Below are positions 29,245 through 39,914 of a stretch of 44,002 nt of DNA, piece after piece (positions within the stretch are counted from its first letter, which is position 1; each line of letters starts with the position of its first letter). A model generated the notes under the pieces. The model was not told the origin of the DNA and searched no databases. It saw nothing but the letters and a program-made list of their open reading frames with translations. The stretch lies in the IMG/VR virus record IMGVR_UViG_3300025466_000069, positions 1 to 44,002 of that record. The stretch is one strand, 5' to 3'. The translations under genes and the position numbers were made by a program. The DNA is from a virus.

Positions 29245-32200
29245 TTAGAGTGTTGGGAATTTCATTAGAACTGACGTAATAAAGTATTGTTGATTAGCAA
29301 ATTGAGGCATTGCGGCAATTGCCGTGCATTCGTTGTACCAAGCATCACGAGCCGCATAGTAATCCGAGTTGTCGCCACCGGCTTTGTACGCAGCCATTGC
29401 TTTAGCACGCTCTTCGTACAGCCCCATAAGCAGGATAAACTTTTCCTTATCCGCTTCAGAGATGATTCCCTTTGATGCTGGGCTGGACAACATTTCAGGC
29501 ATTTGATTATAGACTTGGTAAGCGGTTGACTGCTTGCCAATGCTATTAAACGGACCGTCAGTTTGGAACCAGATTGGGTTGTCCATTTTGCCGTACATGT
29601 GTGCCAAATCTTGCAAGCGCCTTAAACCAGCACTGGTCAATTTTTGCGTCATTTTTCCGTCTGCGCCAGTCATGTCGTAAGCGTATTCTGGATTTGACAT
29701 AACCATTGGCTTAATGAAGTTATAGTAAACGTCGTTACCCAAAGCAACACGAAGCGTGTTCAAATATTCTTTTGGAGCTTCGCGCTGACGCAATCTAAGC
29801 ATCATCTCAAGTTGGTAGGCTTGTGGCGAATACTTTGATTGACGGCTAATTAACATTGCTGATGCATAGCCAAATTGTTTTACAAAATCTGGGTGGTTTT
29901 CTAACAACCCTACAGCTTGAACTACTTCTGGGAAGTTGCCCTGCGTTGACTGCGTGTGAGAACTTAAGTCAAGAATGTGAGTAGGATATCTGTTGGCGAA
30001 TTCAGTCATTGCCTCCATGTAAGTAGGGTATTTAAGGTTGCCCTTGCTGTCCCGTTCCGTGGTAATTGCGTCATACCCTGATTGCTTTGAAAACTCGGCG
30101 TTCAAACTTAGAGCAAGAGGCGAGAAGAAGTTAAATACGGTTTTAACTAGCAACATCTGTTCGGCAACGGCTTTGGAAGTTTCCAAAAGATTTGTGTACC
30201 ATTCAGGGTCCATACTCATTTTCTGACTAATAGCCATTGCGGTTATACCGTTAAGGTACATCGCCTTGTCTTTTTCGCTAACGCCAGTCCAGTCAACTTC
30301 TTTTTCGAGTTCAGCTCGTTGAATTGCCATAGCGTTGTCAAGAGCGTTGTTCATTACCTCGTTTGTAATTGAAGCAACGGTTCCGTTTTCAAGACCCATG
30401 TGACCAGCCAAAACTTGGTACATACCAGTAACGAAACTGTTAGGCATAACGTCGGTTGCAATAGAAGAGTTGTAGGCAACTTTGCCAAGAAACTCTGTCA
30501 TTGCTTTGTTGTACAAAGCAGACTGCCCAAGACCAAAGTAGTCTCGAAGCACCTTGACTGGGATAGAAACAAGTGGCCCCCAAGCAGGTCGAGTCATTTC
30601 ACCCAATACACCCGCTACGCCAGCCTCAGAGCCGGTAGGAACCATGGAACTAACTGAACCTGTACTACCCGTCAAACCAAACAACAGGTTAGAGAATCCC
30701 ATAGCCGTTGGTGCACCAGTAAAAGGGGTGTTACCAATTTTTCCAATAAACTCACTACCCGGTATAAGAATACCGGGAATTGCGCCACTGTTTTGCTGAG
30801 TTCCAATGTAGTCAGTTACGGCCAAGCAAAGTTTCATGTACTTTTCAAACGCCGCTGGGTCATCGCCGAGCAGACGGAATGCACGGCGCCACGCTTGGTT
30901 CTTGGCAAAGTAGAACGGTGCGAGTACACGCATGTTCTCTTCAAAAACCGTCTTGTCTTTTGGATTGTGAACGAACTTCATCATGTTGACAGCGGCTCGT
31001 GATTCAGCAATTACTTCAGCTTGGAAGTCGTGAATAACTTTGTTGTCTACAAGGTGACGCAGAATCTCCATTTGCTTGTGATACTCAAGAACAAACAACG
31101 GGTCACGGACCATGTAGTTAATAATTGGTCCAAGAACTTTGTCGTGTCCGTAGTCGGATACTCGCTGGATTAATTGCTTCCATGAGCCCTTGCCTAGCCA
31201 GTCAGCATCACGAAAGCCTTGACCCGGCAAGTTACCCGGGGCTGAGTTACCCATTCTGCGTACAACTTCGGCTTGGTCAAAACCTGATTTAATGTCACCG
31301 CTAACCGCTTGGTCAATCAAATCATCGTGAAGAACCCATTGGCCCTTTGCACGTCCTGCAAATGTGTGAAATACGGCAAGTGCGGCTCGTTTGGCGTTGT
31401 CTTCTAATGCAGCATCTTTAAACCGTTCGGAGTTAGTTTTAGTTTCGCCGGGCTTCATAAAGAATGGGCCTTCGGTTCGCATGTTGTCACGGTCTGCTTG
31501 TGTCCATGCAGAAAGAGATACTTCTTCAAACACGCCATCAAGAGTCTTCAAACGAGACAATTCTTCTTTTGGAAGACTTTGGTAAGCTTTTTTGGCAGTG
31601 GGTATTAATTCTTCAATAATGGAATTTTTCCATTCGTTTGAACCATATACGCCTTCAAATTCATGGTCTGCGCTTAACAGGTCGTGTAAACGTTGTGCAA
31701 TTGGCAAGTAAACGGGACCGTGATTAATACGAGTTAAGTTTTCACTTAGTACGTTTCCGTAACCACCTAAACCGTCGGCGCGGTTGTGACGACCAAAAAA
31801 TTCAGTACGAAATACTTTTTGTTTAATTTCTTTTCCGCTGGGAGAAATAACGGTGGTTTGCTCTGGAACTCCGCCTGTGTGATTGTAGGGGTCAAATACC
31901 AAATCGTCACCACTGTGAACAGAACCGGGATGGGTGCTTTCAGGGTGGCGCAAAAGCAACGACGTTGTGTTTTCTACAAGGCGTTCGCGTTCTCCCGAAG
32001 GCATTGCATCAAGAATGCTCTTTTCAATACCCATAATGGCACCAGCGGTAATGTCGCGGGTAATTTGCCATGAGTGGCGAAGAAGGTTAGTCGTGCCCAA
32101 TTTCCATGTAGAAGAATTGAACATTTGTTTTGTGTCTTTGGTAAGCGTTTTAAGGATTGTCTGTGTTAAATCAGCGGAGTCTTTAACAACGTTCTTGCTT

Positions 32201-35200
32201 GTTCGCGTAGCGCCTTCGACCAAGAAACTACCACCATGAACAAACTCGTGCTTAACCAACGAACGGGCTACGGCCGAATCAAAGAAATTAAATCCACCGG
32301 TGCGGAATGTGTTAAGAGCCGTTTCTGACACTCCAACGTGAAATGCCCACTTACCCGACAGCAGCGCAAGTGGCACAAAAACAAGGCTTAAAGTTTTGTT
32401 TAAATTATCTACCGTGTATTGAAAACCACTGCGCAAACCAGTTCGACTGTTGCGAGCATCGTTTAAAAGGTTCATGTAACGTTGACGTTGTGCTTCAGTG
32501 CTAACATCGCCGGGGCGAGCAGAGTTAGCTTTACGCTCTGCCCATTCACGCACTTGTGCATTTTTCATTGCTTCGGTGCTGTCAAAACCCATGTGCATAC
32601 TTGCAAGGTAATCATGCAAAACGTACAAACGAGCAAGGTTGTTTACATGCCATTCCAAATCTGGAGCAGGCTGTAATGGACGATTAAGCAAACTTACTGC
32701 ATCGGGGTTTGCTTCAATTAAAGCGTGTTCGTCAAGAATTGATTTTTCTTCGTCTACTTTTTTAAGAATAGTTTCATATTCTCTTTGTAAATAATCGTAA
32801 GCGGCTACTGCAGCGTCTTCTTTGTTCATTGTAAGATGAAAGCTTTTTAAAGTCATGTCAACAAGGTTTTGTTCGTAAACATACTTGCTACCAAACATGT
32901 TTCCGCTTTTTTTACCATAACCTAATTCGGTTACAATTGCGGATTTGGCGTCAACGTTGCGACGAATAGCGCCGATAATTCGAGAGTGTCGTCGAACGGT
33001 TAAAAGGCTTAGGTCCCGTGCGCCTGCAAGATTGCGAACTTGTTCTTCAGTAAGGCGTTCCCCAAAGTAATCGTGTGAAAATGGGGTTATTTCAATCATG
33101 ATGTCACGGATGGCGTCAGCAATGTTATTTAGGTCGCGCGCGCGAGGAAGGTTTAATACGTTTAAATGCGTTGGGTCTGCACCCGCATTAAACGTTTTTC
33201 CCGCAATGTCGGACATTGTTTCAAAGTTTGTGCTACCGCTTGATGGGCTGCTTGGGAGATAGGAGGTGTTTTTGCTTCCACCGTCAAAACCACTAATGCG
33301 GTTTACTTCGTCCCAAATGTGGTCTTCAATTTGTTTTGAAATAGAACCAAGTTCTGCTTCTTTTAAACCCGATACTGTTCGACGCATAATAATGTGGTGC
33401 AAGCATTGACGGTAAGCATTGGTAAATGCTTCTGCATCTGGAGCGTTCATCAAGAAATCGCCCATTGCGCTTACAACAGCCTCAGGCATCATCGCATTGC
33501 GAGCCATGTCCATAATGGCTGGGATAGAACCAATGTCACCCGGAATAATTTTGTCTGTTTCCATTTGCTTAGAAAGCTCGCTCCAGTACATAGGGTTACG
33601 AGTTAACTGCCTGTAGCACCAGTTACGGAAAGTAGAGCGAATTCGTAATGATGGGTCGTTTTCGGCTTGGTAAATAGACGAGTCGTTTTTAATCTTGTAA
33701 TCCGATGCCATTGCGTCGGCAACACTGTCAATCCATTTGTAGTCAGATGCAAGCACATCGCTAATATTTTTGGCAGGGTTTCCACCATCTTCCAAAATAC
33801 GAATTGCCCTATCGCGAATAGCTGCTTTGGCCCACGAGTACATTCCCAACGTAGGGGCTTTGGCATTTAGCAACCCAAAACCATCAGCCAAATCTTTGTG
33901 AATTTGAACAACTTCTTCACGCGTTGTCGCTGCACCTAGTTTACGCAACGTGTCAACGCCGTAAGTATTGCGAAACCTGTCGGCAATTTCTGCAGCATTG
34001 TGCAGGGCCATAAATTCGTATGAGTTCGAAACACCCAATGCATATTGCGTTAATTCAATGTCATCTGCGGAATGAACGCCAAGGCCGCGGAAAAAAATCT
34101 CTAAATTTCCAATAACACGCCCGGGCTTTGAAAAAATACGAATAGCAGCAGAACTAATTTTTCGATTTTCGTTGCTAAGCATGATAGCTCGGCTAGCGCG
34201 ACTATCGAGATTTTCGTTAAGTGAGCGAAGAGCGCCAGCCAAACGAGGCGAAAGTCCCTCTGCGCTGTGAGCAAGCTTCCAAACCTTACCAACGGCCCCT
34301 AGCGGGTCGGTGCCAAGGTATTTGGTGTATAGGTCCATAATGCCTGAACCCATGTCGTAGAACAAAGAACCCTTGTTAAGACCAAGCCATTCCATGGTTT
34401 GCTGACCAAGGTCGGTAGCATGTCCGTTGGCGTCGTAAACCGTTCCGCCACGGGTTTTTTCCCACAAGTCAGGGTTTTCTATTTTGGCTGCTTCTTGATT
34501 AAGAATGTACATTGCGTTAAGGCGAACGTTTGAAACGCTTGACCCAAGCCCGCGAGCAATTCGATACATTGGGCCTATTGGATTAACGCGTTCAAATACG
34601 GCAGACGCGGTATTACGAAGAAGACTCTTGTCAGCAAATTCTTTTGCCATTGCTACGGTTTCATTTGGAACTTCTTCACTAGCAAATTTTGCGCGTGCAG
34701 CAATACGGTCTACAGCTTGTGTAATTTTTTCTAATTCAGCAGGGCTAACATTTCCGCCCGCTTCTTTGTATCCTTGAACAATTGCTTGGTCTGCTGCTTC
34801 AGCTTCTGCAGAAATATCTGCTCCGGCGCTTCCCAAATCTGCTGGTACAGTTACGTCAAGAGCCGCGCCTTCAGTAGCAATAAGAGCCAAAATGGTTGGA
34901 GTTAAATGGCCCATTGCGTAAGCTACGCCTTTTTGTTTTGCCAACGATTCGTAATAAGCAATAACGTGCGCCATAAGCATAAACCCATTGTCTTTGCTGA
35001 ATGGGTTAACTAAATTGGTTGTTGAGTTGGCCATGTTATTAATAGTGTTGTACAAATCTTTGTACCCATTTACACCTTTTAAACCCACAAGTTCTTCGCT
35101 GGATAATGCCGTGCGGTTAGTAACATTGTTTAAATATTCATTAATTGAAACTGTGCCATCCCAAGCGCCTTTATAAAGGCCCGTAAACATTTGGTCCGTT

Positions 35201-35640
35201 TTGTTTGGGTCAGCCCAAGCATTCCAATAATTGCTGGCAAGGTGACCTATGGTATGACCAACAGAATCAATGCTTGATGGTAAGCCTGTTACTTGGTTTG
35301 CTGTGTAACTCCACGCTTTGTGAAGACCGTTAACAATGCCGCCCCAAAATGAACCGGCAACTCCACCGCTATTCATCTTGGCATAAATACCTTTGGTTGC
35401 GTTGTCGTAAAGGCTTAAATATTTAAGTGCTTGTGTTGCGTTTTGAGGGTTAATGCGATTATTAGTAGCAAAAGCGTGAACAAGTGAAGGGTCTTTAAAA
35501 GCAGCGGGGTTGTCTTTGTACAAAACGTGCAGGTTCTTTTGTACCTGTGATGGCTCGTTAACAAATGCGTTTGCAGCTTCAACTTGAGGAATATTAACGC
35601 CAGCACGGCCTACTGGTTGAAACGTAGTGTTATCAGCCAT
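29245..35640 (-). CDS. Giant internal or ejection virion protein, 2131 residues
   Basis: This is the largest gene in the window, 6.4 kb without interruption. The product is mainly helical with few Cys. Hydrophobic segments lie near residues 245-265 (PTILALIATEGAALDV) and about 1085-1105 (LSLVFVPLALLSGKWAFHVG). A region near 1560-1600 has ENMRVLAPFYFAKNQAWRRA, like stretches in large podovirus inner-core proteins. It does not carry polymerase motifs that could be recognised, so an N4-type virion RNA polymerase is not supported. The likely role is in genome delivery through the cell envelope. Confidence 0.7.
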   Translation of the reverse strand: MADNTTFQPVGRAGVNIPQVEAANAFVNEPSQVQKNLHVLYKDNPAAFKDPSLVHAFATNNRINPQNATQALKYLSLYDNATKGIYAKMNSGGVAGSFWGGIVNGLHKAWSYTANQVTGLPSSIDSVGHTIGHLASNYWNAWADPNKTDQMFTGLYKGAWDGTVSINEYLNNVTNRTALSSEELVGLKGVNGYKDLYNTINNMANSTTNLVNPFSKDNGFMLMAHVIAYYESLAKQKGVAYAMGHLTPTILALIATEGAALDVTVPADLGSAGADISAEAEAADQAIVQGYKEAGGNVSPAELEKITQAVDRIAARAKFASEEVPNETVAMAKEFADKSLLRNTASAVFERVNPIGPMYRIARGLGSSVSNVRLNAMYILNQEAAKIENPDLWEKTRGGTVYDANGHATDLGQQTMEWLGLNKGSLFYDMGSGIMDLYTKYLGTDPLGAVGKVWKLAHSAEGLSPRLAGALRSLNENLDSRASRAIMLSNENRKISSAAIRIFSKPGRVIGNLEIFFRGLGVHSADDIELTQYALGVSNSYEFMALHNAAEIADRFRNTYGVDTLRKLGAATTREEVVQIHKDLADGFGLLNAKAPTLGMYSWAKAAIRDRAIRILEDGGNPAKNISDVLASDYKWIDSVADAMASDYKIKNDSSIYQAENDPSLRIRSTFRNWCYRQLTRNPMYWSELSKQMETDKIIPGDIGSIPAIMDMARNAMMPEAVVSAMGDFLMNAPDAEAFTNAYRQCLHHIIMRRTVSGLKEAELGSISKQIEDHIWDEVNRISGFDGGSKNTSYLPSSPSSGSTNFETMSDIAGKTFNAGADPTHLNVLNLPRARDLNNIADAIRDIMIEITPFSHDYFGERLTEEQVRNLAGARDLSLLTVRRHSRIIGAIRRNVDAKSAIVTELGYGKKSGNMFGSKYVYEQNLVDMTLKSFHLTMNKEDAAVAAYDYLQREYETILKKVDEEKSILDEHALIEANPDAVSLLNRPLQPAPDLEWHVNNLARLYVLHDYLASMHMGFDSTEAMKNAQVREWAERKANSARPGDVSTEAQRQRYMNLLNDARNSRTGLRSGFQYTVDNLNKTLSLVFVPLALLSGKWAFHVGVSETALNTFRTGGFNFFDSAVARSLVKHEFVHGGSFLVEGATRTSKNVVKDSADLTQTILKTLTKDTKQMFNSSTWKLGTTNLLRHSWQITRDITAGAIMGIEKSILDAMPSGERERLVENTTSLLLRHPESTHPGSVHSGDDLVFDPYNHTGGVPEQTTVISPSGKEIKQKVFRTEFFGRHNRADGLGGYGNVLSENLTRINHGPVYLPIAQRLHDLLSADHEFEGVYGSNEWKNSIIEELIPTAKKAYQSLPKEELSRLKTLDGVFEEVSLSAWTQADRDNMRTEGPFFMKPGETKTNSERFKDAALEDNAKRAALAVFHTFAGRAKGQWVLHDDLIDQAVSGDIKSGFDQAEVVRRMGNSAPGNLPGQGFRDADWLGKGSWKQLIQRVSDYGHDKVLGPIINYMVRDPLFVLEYHKQMEILRHLVDNKVIHDFQAEVIAESRAAVNMMKFVHNPKDKTVFEENMRVLAPFYFAKNQAWRRAFRLLGDDPAAFEKYMKLCLAVTDYIGTQQNSGAIPGILIPGSEFIGKIGNTPFTGAPTAMGFSNLLFGLTGSTGSVSSMVPTGSEAGVAGVLGEMTRPAWGPLVSIPVKVLRDYFGLGQSALYNKAMTEFLGKVAYNSSIATDVMPNSFVTGMYQVLAGHMGLENGTVASITNEVMNNALDNAMAIQRAELEKEVDWTGVSEKDKAMYLNGITAMAISQKMSMDPEWYTNLLETSKAVAEQMLLVKTVFNFFSPLALSLNAEFSKQSGYDAITTERDSKGNLKYPTYMEAMTEFANRYPTHILDLSSHTQSTQGNFPEVVQAVGLLENHPDFVKQFGYASAMLISRQSKYSPQAYQLEMMLRLRQREAPKEYLNTLRVALGNDVYYNFIKPMVMSNPEYAYDMTGADGKMTQKLTSAGLRRLQDLAHMYGKMDNPIWFQTDGPFNSIGKQSTAYQVYNQMPEMLSSPASKGIISEADKEKFILLMGLYEERAKAMAAYKAGGDNSDYYAARDAWYNECTAIAAMPQFANQQYFITSVLMKFPTL

Positions 35641-36062
35641 TAAAGTCCAAAGGCTCGGGCGGTAGCAGCAATGTCATACGTTGCCGACGTTGCGTGAGGG
35701 TCACGAGATAAGTTTTTAAATACACCAGTAAGCATGCTAGTAGGCGGTCCGCTCATAATTTCAGAACCGGGACCGGGTCCAATGTCAATACCCGCAGTAA
35801 TGGGTTCGTTAGGACGTTCAGTTGCACCGGTGTAAGGTAGCGAACCGGGGGTAATGGATGGACGTGTAGGGGCAGGTTGTGCCATTTGAGGTACGACGTT
35901 AGGTGCTTGAGCCATTGGTACGGTTTGCTGTGCACGCTCTTGCGCTGCAGCCTTGCCATACTCTTGATTAGGGACGGTGCTAATGGGTTGATTTAAATCA
36001 GTACGGTTTCCGTACGCAGTACCCGGTGTCCCTTGGCGTGCTCCGCCTCTACCTCGTGGCAT
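35640..36062 (-). CDS. Pro/Thr-rich virion-region protein, MPRGRGGARQG type
   Basis: This 140-residue protein begins MPRGRGGARQGTPGTAYGNR, a start common to small actinophage proteins next to portal genes, and is rich in Pro, Gln, Thr and Ala. The end is more ordered (DPHATSATYDIAATARAFGL). It is probably a disordered assembly or internal protein. It overlaps the giant gene by one base. Confidence 0.7.
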   Translation of the reverse strand: MPRGRGGARQGTPGTAYGNRTDLNQPISTVPNQEYGKAAAQERAQQTVPMAQAPNVVPQMAQPAPTRPSITPGSLPYTGATERPNEPITAGIDIGPGPGSEIMSGPPTSMLTGVFKNLSRDPHATSATYDIAATARAFGL

Positions 36063-36065
36063 TTA

Positions 36066-38000
36066 TTATGCTCCCATTCCCGCTGGCATACTTGCAGGCA
36101 TTCCTTGTGGCATTCCCTGTGGCATTCCACCGGGTGCGCCGCCTTGGCCGCCTAGTTGACTTAAGATTGATTGTAAATCTGGTTGACCTTGTGGTGCAAG
36201 TTGCTGTCCACCCATCATTGGGTTCTCAGGACCAACGCCCATACCGGGTTGCATTTCGGGTGATGGCGCCATTGGCTCTTGACCCGGCTGTGCAGGTTGC
36301 TGCATCTGTTGTGCTTGCTGAGCCTTGGCTGCTTGTTCCTGTTGCATCTCTTCGTGAATCTTAGCAACTGCTTCTTCAAGAGTTACATGTCGTTCAGCCT
36401 TAGCCTTAGCAATGCGAGCAATTGTTGATGGGTCAAGTGAACCCTGTGATGCTTGCTGCTCAAGTCCGGTTAGAAGTGCTTTGCGCAATCCTTCTATTTC
36501 GACAAGGTCAGCTTCGCGAGCCGGGTCTTCAATCGTTGGGTCCATGACTCGCGCCGTTTCGTTGGACATAAGGCCCATTCCAACACGCTGACCAATAGAT
36601 ACCACCATAGAGTCGATATCACTGCCCGGCATAGGGTATTTAACATACGAAAAGGACGTGTCAAAAGTTTCATTGGGGACGTAGTCTCCCTTGTCGGTTA
36701 CAGTACCCTCGCCACTCATGACGAACATACTTGGCTTACTACCGTAGTATGCCTTCATAATCTTAACAGCTCGCATGTTTTCAAGTTCCATTGAGTTTTC
36801 AAAAATCTCTTGGTACTCTTGAAGCGGCATGTCAACGGCAGAAGACAGAACACTGGCACCACGACGAGCGGTGCGAATGTTGCTACCCGACTCCCCACCA
36901 AACTCAGCGGGAATACCAGCGGTCAGACGCTGGCTACGCTCAAGACGGTCAAGGGCCATAGCGGCATCCTGAGTCTGCTGTGGGTGGATAATCTGAATCT
37001 GTCCGTGGTCCAATACACCTCGAATACCCATCTTACCATCGGCCTCTTGGATAACACGGGGTGACGATGGGGAGTTACCGGCTGGTACAACCCACTCGTC
37101 GGGGAACACACCACGGAACACGGCAATGGTGTTCAACGCATCGAGCTTAGCCTCACGCAGGTACATACCCAGCATCTGGTCAAACTGACCCTGCAAGCGG
37201 TCAAGGGTAATACGTCCGGCAATAATAACTGGGCATACCTCGGCACGGTTTGGAATACGCTCAAGGATGACGTGAGCAGCAAGGCCACGTCCGCTCTCGG
37301 TTCCAAATGGGTTTGACTTGGGACGCTCTGCACCAACAGCAACAAGAACAGTCTCGGCGCCGTCAATGTATTCGAGAATTTCAAACATGTCCATTGGGCC
37401 TTTGTCGCCACGATACAACACGTTCATCTGTGCTGGGTAGTGGTCACGCAGCCATCCAAGAGGACGACGGTCGGAGAAGATACAGTCGATTGGCTCCATG
37501 TTGTCAGGGTCAATCATTGGCGATGGGAATGTCGACAATGGGTTGCGTACACGCCAGTGTGGGATGCGACGCTTGTCGTTAGGGTCAAGTGATACAGGAG
37601 AAAGAGATACGGCGCTCATACCATACGCAGTAAGGTGACGGGCACGGCGACGAATCTTTGTCTTCATCTTGTTCATCTCCCACCAACCCTTGTTGGCAAG
37701 GCGACGGTCGTGTGCACGGTTGTCGTGGAGTTGAATACCCGGGCGTAGTGATGGGTATTGAATGTCGGGCATAGTTGACGCAACACGCATAGCGAATTGG
37801 TCAATACCTTGTGCCAGCAGGTTAGGGATTGCGGGCTTCTCTAGTTCGTCAAGCTCAGGCAATGGAATAAGAACATCGCCGTTGTAGTGGTTACGGATTT
37901 CCTGCATACGCTGGAACATACCGCTACGCTGCATGCGACGGTCTTGGTACATTGAAACGATTTGGCCAGAAGCCTTGTCGTTATCTGGGGAGAGTGACAT
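36066..38000 (-). CDS. Portal protein
   Basis: This 644-residue protein directly follows the terminase gene. Landmarks are an N-terminal helix, the SLSPVSLDPND and FPSPMIDPDNM segments, a long helix with QAGD-like composition near VAKIHEEMQQEQ and a Gln/Pro/Met/Gly-rich C-terminus (about 540-644). The layout and length fit podovirus and siphovirus portals. It forms the dodecameric ring through which DNA is packaged and expelled. The low-complexity C-terminus has many MPQGMP-type repeats. Confidence 0.85.
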   Translation of the reverse strand: MSLSPDNDKASGQIVSMYQDRRMQRSGMFQRMQEIRNHYNGDVLIPLPELDELEKPAIPNLLAQGIDQFAMRVASTMPDIQYPSLRPGIQLHDNRAHDRRLANKGWWEMNKMKTKIRRRARHLTAYGMSAVSLSPVSLDPNDKRRIPHWRVRNPLSTFPSPMIDPDNMEPIDCIFSDRRPLGWLRDHYPAQMNVLYRGDKGPMDMFEILEYIDGAETVLVAVGAERPKSNPFGTESGRGLAAHVILERIPNRAEVCPVIIAGRITLDRLQGQFDQMLGMYLREAKLDALNTIAVFRGVFPDEWVVPAGNSPSSPRVIQEADGKMGIRGVLDHGQIQIIHPQQTQDAAMALDRLERSQRLTAGIPAEFGGESGSNIRTARRGASVLSSAVDMPLQEYQEIFENSMELENMRAVKIMKAYYGSKPSMFVMSGEGTVTDKGDYVPNETFDTSFSYVKYPMPGSDIDSMVVSIGQRVGMGLMSNETARVMDPTIEDPAREADLVEIEGLRKALLTGLEQQASQGSLDPSTIARIAKAKAERHVTLEEAVAKIHEEMQQEQAAKAQQAQQMQQPAQPGQEPMAPSPEMQPGMGVGPENPMMGGQQLAPQGQPDLQSILSQLGGQGGAPGGMPQGMPQGMPASMPAGMGA

Positions 38001-38003
38001 TCA

Positions 38004-39914
38004 TTACCTCAAGGGGTTTAAGTTTGCTTGCTTGACCCAGTTGGGGCGCCAAGAGCGAACAGCGATAGATTTAGGTATGTGGATATTAGGGATGTTCCAT
38101 TCAAAAAACCATTCGGCCATTACGCAGTCATCCGTACGTCCGTGCGGGTAGCGGGTAACCTCGTCGATGAGTTTCATCGCTCGAACCTTACCCTCACCTT
38201 TACCCATCAATCTTACCCTACCAAATCGCCAATGTTGAGAAATGGTCGTAACACCGTAATTGGGGTCTGCTTTATTGGTGTTGGTTGAGTGAGGGATTAC
38301 TTCCACTCCGCGAAGCTGTCGCCAGCGTTTAAAGTGTTCATATTGCAACATAAACCGCTGAGCGGCGTTTTGCTCAATAATCCAAGTCTGGATTGGAAAA
38401 CCTACACTTTCAGACAAGTGTTGCCAGTCTTCCATAATTCCGGTGTAGCGCCCTTCGTTGTAATTGTATTCAAGGAACTCTGGCGCTTCCATCTTCTGAC
38501 GGATGTGGTCAACTAAGAATCGTTGCTCCGACTCTGGGTGGTAGACCCAGCACTGAATTGACCAATACTGCGTCGGTGAAGGGTCGGCGGTAGCCACCAC
38601 AAGACAATCGCTGGGGTTGAGTCCAGCTGGAAGTTGCCAGCGGTCTCGGTCGTGGTCGATGCACCCGGGGGAGTCACCGTGACCGTACACCCACTCATTA
38701 CGCACAAGAACCTCGTCAAGCGCCAAGTCTTGCTGCTGATAAACAACGGCAAACCTTTCTCCGCGGTTGGACATGAGATTAGATACTTCTCGCCAAGGAA
38801 GCCTGCGAGGGTCAAGGAGGCACCCTTCCGGATAAGCAGGTGCAGATTTTTTATGCGTATGGTCGGGTTCACATTTTTCCTCGTAGTGTGCTTTGTACAA
38901 CAAGTGTTTGTACTTTTTGTTTTTGCGAAGGCTCTCTATTTCTTCTTCGGAAAGTTCGTCTTCCTCATCATCAAACGGCTGAATCATGTCCAGCGCAAAT
39001 CGATACAGGTCATCCGGCGCAAGCCTCTGACCAATCAACGCAAGCATGCCTGCAGGTTCTAGGCGGGTCTCCGCGACATCTTGGTACCAGTCTTCCATCG
39101 CCTCGCGCTGCTCCGCCGAACGAACCTTGCGAGGGTCAACAAGGTCGTCCCAAAAGCAGCCATCAAAACGGCCACCAATAAAACCAGAGTCCATACCATA
39201 AGCCGATAAGGTTGGCTCTTTTTCAGAGATTGCCCCAGCTTCTTCAGGCTGTTGTACAATGAATGCTTCTTTGGTCCAGAGTTCTTTTTCAAGTGGTTTA
39301 AATCTTCCAAAATCTAGGGCTAGGGTTGATTCAGCATCAACCGCTTGGCCACGGGCTTTAAGCATGTCATCCGCTACTTCGGGGATAACACGTTCGAGTG
39401 AACGACGCACACGCATTAAGTTGCGTTGCGCTAGGGACATAGTCGCCGAACCGGTCAACAAACGGACCGAACGGTTGCGACAAATAATCCAACAAGTAAT
39501 GTCGTGGAGCAGGGTGGTCTTACCGGAACCCGGTGGCATGTTCATAACCACATATTCTTTGTCCGGGGACTCTAGGAGCTCGACCAGCGCCTCTCCTGCT
39601 TCTTCCTGCCACGGGGTTGAGATGCGACCAAAATACCGGCGCCGGAAATAAGCAAAATCTTCTAGGGCCAACTTAGCCTCATCCGAAAGGTCGTCGTACT
39701 TCTTCGGACCTTCCAATTTGTTTTGTGCTTTAGCCTCGCGATAATCACGGGCAGAACTGTCTAAGCCCTCATCAGCGGTCAAAGCCTTAGCTGCCTTCTC
39801 TATACGATAAGCAGTCGCCTCCGAGATACGGGCCTTTTGTGCGCTCTGGGCAATAGAGAAACCTGCGCCTCTAGCCTCAAAATATTTCTTTCGTTGAGAT
39901 TGGTTAATCGCCAT
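38004..39914 (-). CDS. Terminase large subunit
   Basis: This 636-residue protein carries an N-terminal helix-turn-helix-like segment (SIAQSAQKARISEATAYRIE), then Walker A MPPGSGKTT near residues 127-134 and Walker B-like CFWDD at 253-257. The C-terminal nuclease region has the first acidic residue in VVATADPSPTQYWS and a late HGRTDD run. The HTH suggests that small-subunit DNA recognition is fused here, and no separate small terminase was found. The ATG overlaps the upstream stop. Confidence 0.92.
   Translation of the reverse strand: MAINQSQRKKYFEARGAGFSIAQSAQKARISEATAYRIEKAAKALTADEGLDSSARDYREAKAQNKLEGPKKYDDLSDEAKLALEDFAYFRRRYFGRISTPWQEEAGEALVELLESPDKEYVVMNMPPGSGKTTLLHDITCWIICRNRSVRLLTGSATMSLAQRNLMRVRRSLERVIPEVADDMLKARGQAVDAESTLALDFGRFKPLEKELWTKEAFIVQQPEEAGAISEKEPTLSAYGMDSGFIGGRFDGCFWDDLVDPRKVRSAEQREAMEDWYQDVAETRLEPAGMLALIGQRLAPDDLYRFALDMIQPFDDEEDELSEEEIESLRKNKKYKHLLYKAHYEEKCEPDHTHKKSAPAYPEGCLLDPRRLPWREVSNLMSNRGERFAVVYQQQDLALDEVLVRNEWVYGHGDSPGCIDHDRDRWQLPAGLNPSDCLVVATADPSPTQYWSIQCWVYHPESEQRFLVDHIRQKMEAPEFLEYNYNEGRYTGIMEDWQHLSESVGFPIQTWIIEQNAAQRFMLQYEHFKRWRQLRGVEVIPHSTNTNKADPNYGVTTISQHWRFGRVRLMGKGEGKVRAMKLIDEVTRYPHGRTDDCVMAEWFFEWNIPNIHIPKSIAVRSWRPNWVKQANLNPLR

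Noticed and set aside
29245-35640. N4-type virion RNA polymerase
   Set aside because: The size fits, but no polymerase catalytic motif could be recognised by eye.
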